Source: Trichothecium roseum (lineage: Eukaryota > Ascomycota > Sordariomycetes > Hypocreales). From it: a stretch of DNA of 64,000 bases. A program made the position numbers and the translations under genes. The stretch spans positions 372,001 through 436,000 of the forward strand of contig CM047942.1 of the NCBI GenBank assembly GCA_026184415.1. Reading direction: 5' to 3'. Below, piece after piece: positions 44,046-54,101 of the stretch (positions are counted from its first letter, which is position 1; every line of letters begins with the position of its first letter). The notes under the pieces were generated by a model, which was not told the DNA's origin, did no database searches, and saw only the letters and a program-made list of their open reading frames with translations.

Positions 44046-44912
44046 TCAACCCTTTCTTCCGGCAGCGTTCCCCTCGTCGGTGGGCATGATTCCTTTGCCC
44101 CTCTCGTTAGTAAACCAAGGCGCACCACTCCACATGCTCCTCTGCGTCTGCAGTTCGACAACTCGGATGAAGGTCATGACTGCGACAATCTCCCATGTCT
44201 CGCCCAAGGTACCTGTCAAGCCGGCCCCCATGAAGGAGAAGACGGGCGTCTGCATCGTACCTCTATAACCCACAGCCGCCACCACTTCTTTGCCGTCCGA
44301 GGTGATGCCAAATTCACGTGTCGCCCGCCCGTTTCCTTCCGCTGAAGACGCGCCCTCAGTCGAGTTAAGCCGGACGAGCTTCCAGCCGTACGAGAACCAG
44401 TCACCGCCGACCTGCTTGGCCTCTGCTCCGTGCGTCATTCTCCACTCAAACTCCTCGGCGCGCATGTCCGATCCCACGGCCACTACAAAGGGCTGCCTGT
44501 TGGAATGGTCGCCCTCCATGATGACCTCAACGCCCACGTCGTGTCCCTTTCTGGGAGGTAGTGTGATAAGCGTCGTCCATGTCGTGGCACACTTTGCGCT
44601 CGCCAGCACCGGGGCCTCCTTATCCGGCCCGTCGTGCATCCATGTCTCCTTAAGGCTCTGCTTGATGTAGAACTTCTTGTCCCCCTTCTCCACCCCTAGG
44701 TAGTGCTGGGAAAGGCTCCACTTCTGCGTAAAGCAGCTAAAGGTGGGCGGAAACTTCACTGTCGCAGCGACGAGCTGGGTGGATTGCTCGGTGTCGGGGT
44801 TGAGGCGGGGGGGCTCATAGTCCGGGACCTCTCCCTCGTGGCCTTCGTATGGCGGTGGCTCGGAGGAGCTAGCCTCGGAGGACTTGCCGAGCATATCCTT
44901 GAACTTTCCCAT
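44046..44912 (-). CDS. conserved-looking protein of unknown function
   Basis: A single-exon 288-residue protein from the ATG at 44912. I do not recognise it with confidence. The N-terminal 45 residues are disordered and Pro/Glu/Ser-rich (MGKFKDMLGKSSEASSSEPP). The remainder is strand-rich with many aromatic residues: SCFTQKWSLSQHYLGVEKGDKKFYIKQ, EAPVLASAKCATTWTTLITLPP, PFVVAVGSDMRAEEFEWRM, DWFSYGWKLVRLN and SFMGAGLTGTLGETWEIVAVMTF. The pattern 'pvlAsAk...i.lPp' recalls tubby/LURP-one-like cytosolic barrels, a weak guess. There is no signal peptide; a hydrophobic strand near the C-terminus is probably structural, not transmembrane. Coding bias and the good start context support a real gene. 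Confidence 0.7.
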   Translation of the reverse strand: MGKFKDMLGKSSEASSSEPPPYEGHEGEVPDYEPPRLNPDTEQSTQLVAATVKFPPTFSCFTQKWSLSQHYLGVEKGDKKFYIKQSLKETWMHDGPDKEAPVLASAKCATTWTTLITLPPRKGHDVGVEVIMEGDHSNRQPFVVAVGSDMRAEEFEWRMTHGAEAKQVGGDWFSYGWKLVRLNSTEGASSAEGNGRATREFGITSDGKEVVAAVGYRGTMQTPVFSFMGAGLTGTLGETWEIVAVMTFIRVVELQTQRSMWSGAPWFTNERGKGIMPTDEGNAAGRKG

Positions 44913-47118
44913 GTTGCGCGAGAGTTGACGTCTGTCGCTAACGCGGACAAGCAGTTGCGGTGCAGGTGCTTTTTTCTTTTTTCTTTTTTTAGACGCCGGC
45001 CCCTTATTAGGAAGGAGTCTTGTTCATTCAGAAAGTGTGAGTGACCTCTGTCTGTCCCTGTTGCAAAACTTCTGATCTTGAGGTCGGAGACTCGACTTAT
45101 ATATACCCGGCGCAAAAGATGTCTCCATTCCTGCACCCCAGAGGCGAATGCATCTGATCTTTAACGCTTGCCAGGTTAACCCTTCCCCCCCCCCCCTCAC
45201 GACAGACCACGATGCATTCATCATCCCCATCGGACACGGCGCCATTCAGCCCCCTCTTCAAACAGGGCTCAAAAAACAAACCCTCAGCCAAGCCCAACAT
45301 AGCAGGGCGCCCAGTTCGCTGTATTTTGCGCCGTGCTGTCAGCCAGTCCCCAAAAACCCCGCCATTGGTGTAAAAGCCTCCAGAACAGGCACCGCCACGG
45401 ACGGTGAGCTTTCTGACAGGGGAAACCCGCTTGTTGGAGCGAACCGTCCAACGAGACAGGTAGGTATTATGTGCTTGCTGAGGCACAGCACGTTTAATGA
45501 CGTCTTTTTGCGATGTTCTAGCGGGCGGTGGCCCGCTACTAAAGAGCGCGAACACCTTGTAAGTTTCAACACGCTACTAGCGGTTTTGGCGCCATGACAA
45601 TAAGCCTTGTAACAGCCGTGCGGTGAAAGACGAGTGGATGATGCTCTGAAGGCGCTATTCCACACTCACTGCATGATAGTACTGATAGTGGTGATAATCG
45701 TTACTATTTACAGCAGCAACCGGTAAGAAACGATGAATTGGCGATTTCCCAAATCCGGCCCTCTCTCCCCCTTCTTTCACTTCGAGTCTTCCAGAAGCAT
45801 GGAGTCTGACAGGGCTCAGCTCCCTCCGCCCGCATCTCTGGCCCCCTCCACTCAGCACTTTTAAGCTACAGCGTCTCGGAGATAGCCGCATCAGAAAATC
45901 GCATGCTACGCCTTGGTATAAGGATTCCAGGGGGGAGGGGGCCAAAATCCTAATAGGCCTCTCTGGTCATGGCAATGGCCATCTGACTTTGTCTGCAATC
46001 CGCAATGTATCAACCGCTGTTTACGTCTTCTTATCTAATGACACTAGTAAGAAGACTACGCGTCAAAAATTTGACCGACTGGTGATGAATCAGAGGTCTC
46101 GCTCAGCCTCGTGAACTATTGACAATAGACACGAAGCCATACGTGCATCTAAATACAGCACCCGAGGTGGTGTCGTGCGATATGAAGCTTGAACTCGAAG
46201 GGAAAATACTCCGTTAGAAAGGAAAGGCTAGCCACTCACCCGTGTTCGGCAGCTCGGTCTATCAAAGCCATAAATGTGGTTCGAGCTTGGCTGTGCAAGT
46301 GGGCACTAGCGACCCTAGTACCTACTACGCGCCTGTTCATTCTCCTTATTGACATGACAATTCAGGTCCTAATACAAAGATGTATTTTTCATATATTTCT
46401 ACATGAAGTATGTGAATATATATATCTCCTCTCTGGATCGAAACGCGAAAACCATTCGCCGCTATATGGCGCAAGGATACGGTATGATGATGATGATGGT
46501 GATGATGATGATGGTGATGATGATGATGGTGATGATAGCGACTACCCAAGGCAGTGCCAGAGTAGTAGTAGTAGTAGGCACTCGGTAGCCATCAGAATAC
46601 ATGCTGACCTCGTATGGTACCTTGTCAGCCCGTTCTGTAACATCATATTCTTTAGGCGGGCGGCAAAAGGCCCATTGGAGCCCATCATCTGAATCTGGAC
46701 TATGGCTACCATACAAAATCGCCTGGCTGGGAAAGAGATCTCTTCTGATCTTACTTGATATGGCCTTCTGTTTTTTTTGTTGAATTTTTACGCCGAAAAA
46801 AATATCTCCGCGATACGAGTACACACTACTACTTAAGTGCCAAGTGAAGAATTTTCTCTTCAAAGGAAAACAAAATACGCATAAACAAGAGGGAGGAAGA
46901 AGTGAAAAGGGGAACAAGAAAGAAAAGCCATGTCACGTCGTCCGCTGAACAATTTCGTAAACTCTATTCATATCTTTCGTTACTAATCAAGTTTGAGAAG
47001 AAAAAAAAGGAACCCAAGACGTCTATAATTCGTATTGAGCCCGTCTACACCGAGCCAATGACCAGGTCCATAAACCATCACAATTGTATAATACTACCCT
47101 CTTCTCCCCAGCACCGCA
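44913..47118. other. 2.2-kb gene-free region
   Basis: No gene is supported. Contains a C run at about 45186-45198, overlapping short ORFs at 45.1-45.9 kb that begin at non-ATG codons or lack motifs, and the GAT repeat listed separately. Confidence 0.5.
46484..46537. repeat. ATG/GTG microsatellite with 15-bp higher-order period
   Basis: The run consists of ATG triplets interrupted every fifth triplet by GTG, giving about three 15-bp units. On the minus strand it reads as a histidine run, but no gene context supports translation. Confidence 0.85.
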
Positions 47119-49291
47119 TCAGCAGTCAGGAACACTGACAGGAATGTGGAAGGGCACACTAGTCGCCAACCCACTCAAGCTCGTCTCCTTAAACTCGTTC
47201 CGCATCCCCTTGGCCGTCACCCTCATCGCCCTAATGGCGTCGTCCAGGCTGACCTTTTGCGTACCTGCCTTGCTGCTAAGGGCCAGGTTGGCGCTCGAAA
47301 TAGCCTTTATGGCGCCGAGGGCGTTGCGCTCGATGCACGGCGCCTGCACGAGCCCGCCAATAGGGTCGCACGTCAGGCCGAGGTTGTGCTCGATGCCAAT
47401 CTCAGCCGCCTGCTCAATGGTCTCGGGGCTGGCGCCCATGCAGGCCGCGAAGGCGCCCGCCGCCATGGAGCACGCCACACCCACCTCGGCCATGCAACCG
47501 CCCTCGGCCGCGGATATAGTTGCTCCGCGCTTGTAGAGCATGCCGATGGCGGAGGCCGTGAGGAGGAAGGTTATGATGTCGCGCTCCGGATCGTCGCTGA
47601 CAAACTCAATCGTGTACTTGAGCACGGCGGGGATGATGCCTGCGGCACCATTGGTGGGCGCCGTGACGATGCGGCCCCCTGCTGCGTTGGTTTCGTTGAC
47701 GGCGATGGCGTAGGCCGTGAGGTAGTCCACTGCAAGCTAGCTATTAGCAAGATACGCTCGGTACGATCCTCGGCTGTAAACACATACTCTCCGGGAACTT
47801 GGTACGCCGCAGAGGCGAGGGCACGATTGGATGGTACAACGACCCATGAATTCGCGGCGGTCCGCTCCTTTGATTTTGCGCCGTACCGGCAACGGCTTTA
47901 CTATCGCTACCCTTCTTGCCCGAAGCAATCTGCCCTGATGCCGACTCTGTTGAGGAATGCGAAGAATAGATGCCCCTTGTTAATCGCCTGTAGAGCGCGG
48001 GAGCTCTGCGTGACGTCTTAAGCGATCCCGGAAGGGGGGAATCAGGCGAAGCCGTAACGCCCTCGAGGATACAGTTATCCATGACCTCCCAGATGCGGAG
48101 CAGCTTGTCCCTGATCTCATCGTCCGTATACCCGTGGCTCTTTTCGTTTTCGTACACGAGCTGGGCGATGGTGAGGTTGTGGTTGTTGCACAGAGCCAGC
48201 AAACTGGTGGCGTCGCGGAAAGGGTAGCGAGGCGAACTGGGATCGGCAGCGGTCTCTGTAAACTCTACACCTTCCGGCGGAGGGGTCGCGTCGTATACTT
48301 GGGGTACAGAGCCGCTTTCTTCGTTTCGAGCCAGGGCCAAGCTCTCGCCGCCCACCTCCTGCGCCTCGTCCAGGGGCTTCACCTCAGACCCTGTCCTGCG
48401 ATCTCCGGCGACGTCTTGCCTTCTGATCCCCTTGTAAAACATATTCTCCGCCAAGTCCACAGGGTGCTTGCCGTCACTCTGAGTATCGGAATTTTCGCCT
48501 ACTTCAGTATCCGGCGTACCATAGCTTACCAGCTCGGTCTCGGAACCGGTGGTAATGGACAGCGCTCCGTTGACGACGAAGCCGCCCCCAACGCTGAAAA
48601 GATCATTCGTTGCCAGCATCTCACCATCCTTGTCAAATACAGACAGCCTCATACCATTGCTGTGGAGGGGAAGCTTCTTGGACCACTGCCACTTGAAACT
48701 CTTCTCGTAATCAAAGTCGACTTCCTTCCCCTTGCCCTCCCCAAGCCCATTCCCCAGGAAGAGCTTCTTGGTCTCTTTAATCTCTTCAAACCGCCTAGGC
48801 ACATAGTCCGTATCCACAGTCTCGACATTCTCGCCTTCTAACCCTAGCAGCAGCGCAGAGGGGGTCATGTGGCCTTCCCCTGTCAGAGCCAGACTGCCGT
48901 AGATGGCGATGTGAATTCTGTCAACTTTTTGCAAGAGGTCTACGTCAACAAGGTCTGTGACAAAAATGTTGCCTGCTCGCATGGGTCCGACTGTGTGCGA
49001 GGAAGACGGCCCGATGCCAATGGAAAAGAGATCAAACGTCGAAATGACGGCATGCTCGTGATCCGCTTCGCTATAGGTTCCCGTGTCCTCGTCATCCTCT
49101 TTGTTGGAGTTTTTGTCAGAGTTGCCCCATCTTGTTCGTGTTGTTGCCAGGCACCGTGTCTGTTGGCTTCTTATCGTGGACGTTCGAGCAATGCCAACAT
49201 AACGAGGTGTCAGTGTTGCAGGCCTGGCCAAGCTACGACTCGACAGCCGGCTAACAGCGCGCCAGGCAGCTCTAGACGAGGCAATCCGCAT
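47119..49291 (-). CDS. L-serine dehydratase, iron-sulphur (SdaA-type), probably mitochondrial
   Basis: Two exons on the minus strand, 47788-49291 and 47119-47729, giving 704 residues. It converts L-serine to pyruvate and ammonia with a 4Fe-4S cluster rather than PLP. The beta domain carries SIGIGPSSSHTVGPMRA and YGSLALTGEGHMT; the alpha domain carries RIVTAPTNGAAGIIPAVL and three cysteines, Cys580, Cys622 and Cys633, spaced 42 and 11 residues apart, the spacing known for cluster ligands in bacterial enzymes. The first 50 residues are rich in Arg, Ser and Ala with no acidic residues (MRIASSRAAWRAVSRLSSRS), a typical mitochondrial presequence. Two low-complexity inserts (about residues 270-350 and 440-490) make it far longer than bacterial forms of about 450. 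Pyruvate from serine would be released in mitochondria, where clusters are assembled. Confidence 0.93.
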
Positions 49292-49854
49292 TGTTCAAAG
49301 CTGCTTCATTGGCGTGGGATGATAGTTTGGTCGCTTGCAAGGTTCAAACTACTTGTTGGTAATCAAGGTGGAGTTTATCAATGTCCGAAAGATAAAAAAC
49401 AAAACAAAAAAAGACAACAAGCATGGAAGCTGCCCTTGAAGCTGCGAGACTGGCCAACCGGTTATCAGCGGGCGTAGATACTAATTGTTGTGAAATCATT
49501 GGTTAGAAAGAGCTAATCTTGGTTAGTGGGTAGGATAGTGGGGTAGAACATGGGCACCATTGGGCCTTCCCGACGGTTTTTGGAAAGTTCTATCGATAAG
49601 AACGCAAGCACAACACCGCCCCGGATCGGTAGTTCGGAATGACTCGGTGACAAAAATAATTCCATTCTCGTCATGTCAAAAGATTATACGGAGCAAAGCT
49701 CAATCTTCTTTGACTCGGTGAACCAGGCTAAGCCTCAGGAGATATATCTTACGTTTTCTGTACATAAGATTAACTCGCTTTCCCACTCTCCCTCCATTTC
49801 AATCACGATGGCCCTTCGCAGCAGAAGACGGCTTGTTCACGGATTTCCATCCTA
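49292..49854. other. intergenic, serine dehydratase promoter
   Basis: The 563-base spacer upstream of the serine dehydratase gene and downstream of the GST gene. No gene seen. Confidence 0.5.
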
Positions 49855-50676
49855 TCAAGGAAGTCTTTTCCCGGCTCTCGTAGCCTGGCCGACTTCGGAC
49901 TGCGTAGTGTCGTCCGCATATCTCTTATACGCCTCGATGTAGCGAGCATCGTCACTGCAGGTGTCTTTGACACTCTTCCTATCCAAGATGGCTTCGTACC
50001 ACTTCTCCCATCTTGCCTTGACTTCGGGGCTCCAGCTGGCATTGGGCAGCCCATGCCCACCACTTTTGTAATGGTCTATCAGGAAGAGTCTTTTCGTCCA
50101 TGGTGCCAGTGCAATATCCACCAGACTGAGCTTGTCACCCAAGAAGAATGGGCCGTTTGACACGTCGACCATCTCCTTTACGAGTGATTCAATGTGCTTG
50201 TGGAACTCCGCCCTAGCTTCATCGATCGTAAATGCTTTGTCGGCTGTGTGCTGCATGACTTTGTACCATCCGGGGATAATCTTTGTAGCGATGTGGTCGA
50301 TCCACAGCCTGCAGCGAGCTCGTTCATAAGCATCCCCGGGGAGGAGACGCTGTTCAGACTGTCCATCTATGGATACCTCATCGATATACTCGCAGACAAC
50401 GATGCTTTCATAAAGCGGCTTCTTCCCTTTGACCTCCAGAGTTGGGACCAAGCCTCGGGGGTTCAAAGCCAGAAACTCAGGGGCTTTGTGGTAGGGGTTA
50501 ATCTCAAAGTATTCGTAGGGCACCTTCTTTTCTTCGAGAGTGATCCAAGCTCTCTGGACGAATGGACAGAACCAACTCCCGTAGAGCTTCAATTCCTGTG
50601 GGGAAGTATGTCGGGAGGCCAAGTCCAGGGCCGAACCGCTCAGGGAAGTCGAAAGGTTCTTGTCTTGATCAGACAT
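49855..50676 (-). CDS. glutathione S-transferase, omega-like
   Basis: A single-exon protein of 273 residues from the ATG at 50676 (MSDQDKNLSTS); an ORF reaching further upstream is judged promoter. The N-terminal thioredoxin-fold domain has LKLYGSWFCPFVQRAWITLEE, where the CPF motif with its Cys is the omega-class active site, then NPRGLVPTLEVKGKKPLYESIVVCEYIDE, the glutathione-binding cis-Pro and Glu-Ser pair. The helical C-terminal domain includes RLWIDHIATKIIPGWY and FFLGDKLSLVDIALAPW, the N-capping-box region of GSTs. Omega enzymes mostly carry out thiol transfer and reductase reactions (dehydroascorbate, glutathionyl groups) rather than conjugation. Cytosolic by family. Confidence 0.92.
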   Translation of the reverse strand: MSDQDKNLSTSLSGSALDLASRHTSPQELKLYGSWFCPFVQRAWITLEEKKVPYEYFEINPYHKAPEFLALNPRGLVPTLEVKGKKPLYESIVVCEYIDEVSIDGQSEQRLLPGDAYERARCRLWIDHIATKIIPGWYKVMQHTADKAFTIDEARAEFHKHIESLVKEMVDVSNGPFFLGDKLSLVDIALAPWTKRLFLIDHYKSGGHGLPNASWSPEVKARWEKWYEAILDRKSVKDTCSDDARYIEAYKRYADDTTQSEVGQATRAGKRLP

Positions 50677-52425
50677 ACTGGTTTGGGCAATTTTGTGGTG
50701 TGCATAGGTAATGATTCCTAACTGTCTGGGGAGGATGCGAGGGAAATTCGGTAAAATTGCATAGAACCAATTACACATGCACCATACAGTGACGCCATCG
50801 AGTGTCAAGGAGGGAACGGAGCCTCCACCGAATCAACGCCGATAATGCCCCGCCCTCCCCGGCGATTCTAGGGTCTCCTGCTAGTAACCGTGCTGATGGC
50901 TCAGCGGTCACACTGTTTGTACTGTAAAGACTAAAAGCTGCTTTTGGGGGTGTATTGTTTGGTTCGATTATTCGCTATGAGTATACAGATCATATAATAG
51001 GGTCCATCCAGTCTATTATTCCACCCCGCTAATAAACAACACAATGCAAAGAGGGTAGTGTTATGCTACCACCATGCCTACTCAACGATTCAACCTAAAG
51101 CTGTTTTAACATCTTCACCCGCCAAAATCATCCACAAACCACGCTTCTCCGGGTGCACTAACGTAAAGAAGCGACGGCGTGCGTTCCGGAAGAATTTCTT
51201 TGCCTTCTCTCTGCCCTCCCTCATGACCCTTATACAGCCCTTCAAGCAATACTGATCTTTTGAGCCCATTACTTTCTTTGCAGCTCTAGGGAGGTTTTCG
51301 TAACATCCTTGCCCCGTGTTTTCGTCCATGAACAGATGTAAGTCTTCAGAGTCCACCTAAGACTTCTCCAAGCAAATCCCGTCATCTGTATCTTCCAGCA
51401 GGAAGCTTCGTAATGACATGCATCTTCCAGTTTTGGGTATTTCAGGAGGACTGTACGATGCCGAGATGTCTTCGACTGATTGATCACAAGATAGTTGGGG
51501 TAGTAGCGCGTGCTCTTCGTGATGACTCGTCGCCTTCATTTCATCTTTGGACTCGGACGCCGAATTCAGTCTGATCAACGCTCTACCACTGTTAGACACG
51601 TTAGTATAGAGTCTGTATATTGAGCACCGCCATGTGGCTTCGGGTTTTAAGTGACCTGCTGCCCTTCTATGGCGTCCATTTCTTGGCGTGGCGCTCCATG
51701 TCGTCTCGATAGATTCGCATGTATGACCAATGAATTTTAACGTGTTTCAAGCGAAGGTAGTGTTGGAATTAGTTTATTGTTCTTTGAACCTGAGTATAGT
51801 CGGTCAAGAGCGAAAGAATGACTATCGTTTGATGTAGTATGGAGTAAGTAATAGTTGATTTGAAATGACCGGACTAGCTTTAAAGCCATCACTCTACGAA
51901 GAGAGGGGAGGGGGACAATCTTTGTGCAAATACTTCTAATTGGCAACCACCAGGCACAGTGAAGAAAGAGTAATTGTACTAGTAGTTGCCCTTTTCATAG
52001 TGTTTCTTTAGCAAGTACACATATGTGCATCATATTGATTGCGCCTTCTAGGTAGTAAGATGGTTTTTCAATGTACTTGTAATCACTCACGCTCTGTTGG
52101 CGCCTTGCTAGATTGTTATTAAATAGTATCTACTATCACTATAAAGTGCCTATAGAAAAGGTAATATAATTCCAATTAATACATGTTACTGCTATAAAAA
52201 TTCGCTAAATTATCATATTTCGATATGAATATAGGAGTATGGAGTACTGGCTCGGGACTTACGGAGTATATACGGAGTATGTCTAGGGTGGGTAAGTAAG
52301 TGAGTAGTGACAAAAGAGTCTTTCTGTCACCCTCCGAATGTTCATCAGATACTTGCATTTTCCACCGACACCAACCGAGCTTATTTTCTTTATACATTCA
52401 ACCATTGAAAATACGCGCCGCCACA
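50677..52425. other. 1.7-kb intergenic with one doubtful ORF
   Basis: Apart from the broken ORF at 51090-51599, no gene is seen. AT-rich sequence dominates from 51720 to 52230. A dense cluster of GGAGTA motifs (GGAGTATGGAGTAC and ACGGAGTATATACGGAGTAT) lies at 52233-52280, about 150 bases upstream of the FAM50 start. Confidence 0.5.
51090..51599 (-). pseudogene. small hypothetical ORF interrupted by in-frame TAG
   Basis: The minus-strand frame is open for 80 codons, meets one TAG at 51357-51359 and stays open for 88 more. Neither half begins with ATG at its upstream edge; the first ATG is within the first half (MKATSHHEEHALL). The second half is basic and rich in Arg/Lys with four aromatic residues (KKFFRNARRRFFTLVHPEKR). 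Either a nonsense mutation, a short intron whose acceptor is the CTTAG containing the stop, or chance would explain this. A branch-like TACTAAC sits just upstream of the first half, ending in an AACAG acceptor, so an extra 5' exon is possible. No family recognised. Confidence 0.3.
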
Positions 52426-53593
52426 ATGCCTGACCTAACTGCCTCGCGTTTTACTCCCCAAAACAGGACGACCAACGAGCGGCTCTCTACCAATACTGTT
52501 GGTCTTGTCGCTCTTTCCGATTTTCGTAAGCGCCGCGCAGAAGTCATTGAACAACAGGAGCGCGAAGCCCGCGAAGCAGCCTTTGCATCCGCCGGTGGGA
52601 CTAAGTCGGGCACTGGAACTGCTACGCCGAATACGCCCGCTGAAGGGACGCCCGATCCAGATGACGCTGAAGCTGCGCCGGTCAAGAAGAAGCTGAAGAA
52701 AAAGGCCAAGAAGGCCAAGAAGCTCTTGTCCTTTGACGACGACGAAGAGGATGACGGCACAGGCGAGGAAGTGGTCAAAAGGGGAAAACAGGAAGAAGAA
52801 TCGGAGAATGTAGGAAGCGAAGAGAAGAAAGGCAAATTCAACGCCAACGCCGCCGTTGGCGTCGTGCCCAAATCCTTAACCAAGGCCGCCTTGCGCAAGG
52901 AAGCCGCCGAGCGCGAGGCGTTGCGGCAGGAATTCCTAAGTGTACAGGAGGCTGTCAAGGCGACCGAGATTGCGATACCATTTGTGTTTTACGATGGCGT
53001 TAATGTCCCTGGCGGCACGGTTCGTGTCAAAAAGGGCGACTTTACGTGGTTGTTCCTGGACAAGAGCAGAAAGCTAGGTGCAAAATTAGGATCTAGGGAG
53101 GACAAGGCCACCAGGAGAAAGCAATGGGCAAGAGTTGGTGTGGACGATTTATTGCTTGTGCGAGGATGTGCCATCATCCCTCATGTAAGTACAGTTCACT
53201 TTGTCTGTCTGTCTGTTCCGTCTTTCTAACTTCCCCTAGCATTATGACTTTTACTTCTTCGTTCTCAACAAGAGCCTTGGTCCTGGCGGTGGGCGGATCT
53301 TTAACTACTCTCATACGCCTCCTATTCGGCCTGAAGGCTCCGAAGGCGGTCCGACGAATCCTCTCACTACGGCCAAATCGAAACTTGAAGAGGCCAAGGC
53401 CCTTCCCGATATCTCGACCCTCGAGGGTGCCAACGACGACCCGACACTGACAAAAGTGGTTGATCGAAGATGGTATGAGAGAAATAAGCATATTTATCCG
53501 GCTAGTACGTGGCAGACATTTGATCCGGAGAAGGATTATAGCACGGAGATTCGTCGGGACGGAGGCGGCAACACCTTTTTTTTCTCCAAGTGA
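52426..53593 (+). CDS. FAM50/XAP5 family nuclear protein
   Basis: Two exons, 52426-53184 and 53240-53593, giving 370 residues. Donor GTAAGT and acceptor CCTAG join PH to HYDF in phase 0. The start is ATG 52426 (CACAATGCC); upstream codons in the frame are non-ATG. The N-terminal half is charged and coiled-coil-like (FRKRRAEVIEQQEREAREAA), then a Lys-rich nuclear-targeting run (KKKLKKKAKKAKKLLSFDDD). The C-terminal half is the XAP5 domain: EIAIPFVFYDGVNVPGGTVR, DDLLLVRGCAIIPHHYDFYFF, and WYERNKHIYPASTWQTFDPE. FAM50 proteins are conserved in eukaryotes and linked to splicing and, in plants, clock and light signalling. Normally single copy, so this is probably the only one in the genome. Confidence 0.95.
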
Positions 53594-53684
53594 GATCTTG
53601 GGCAGCAAAGGCGTCGATGTTGAGCGTGGCGTTTTCTGCATATTGCATATGTTTGTAAGGACTTTTCAGCAAAACTCGAGCCCG

Positions 53685-54101
53685 TCAATCGATCGCGCGC
53701 CAGACGGCAAGGCTGGCAACTGCCAACACCCACCACCCCGGCCAGAAGATGATACAGAACAGAGGATTCCCGATGCCCAGAATGAAAACTGCGATTTCTT
53801 CAAACACTCTCTTTCGCATCTTCTCAACGCATTGGGTATTCCAAGCTGCCCAGGCCGCTTTGGTAAAAGTGCCGGCACTGAAGCATGCTGCGAAGTATGC
53901 TCGTGAGGCCGCGATCTGCGATACGTACAGCGTTTGGATAAAGGATCGAAATGCTATGACGTAGAACTGGAAGCATATAGTGCTCAGTACGCGTTGGGCC
54001 TGGGGATCTCGAGCCAGATGAGGAGCAATGTGGCTGTAGGCCGGTGGCAGACGGATGCCCCAATTGAGGCGAGATGCCGAAAGGATACTGATATGTTCCA
54101 T
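53685..54101 (-). CDS. small integral membrane protein, unknown
   Basis: A 138-residue open frame from the ATG at 54101 (GCAATGG), ending 91 bp from the convergent FAM50 stop. The frame extends a little upstream but only from a non-ATG codon, so an additional 5' exon is possible. Two hydrophobic regions are apparent: around VLSTICFQFYVIAF (residues 48-75) and VFILGIGNPLFCIIFWPGWW running into WVLAVASLAVW near the C-terminus. The GNPxFxxxFWPGWW sequence looks like a conserved family motif of small fungal membrane proteins, some found beside secondary-metabolism genes, but I cannot name the family. A P450 gene lies 1.7 kb beyond its start. Confidence 0.55.
   Translation of the reverse strand: MEHISILSASRLNWGIRLPPAYSHIAPHLARDPQAQRVLSTICFQFYVIAFRSFIQTLYVSQIAASRAYFAACFSAGTFTKAAWAAWNTQCVEKMRKRVFEEIAVFILGIGNPLFCIIFWPGWWVLAVASLAVWRAID

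Noticed and set aside
45097..45945. ORFs of 96-152 codons on both strands
   Set aside because: They start at non-ATG codons or lack domain features, and overlap each other on opposite strands.
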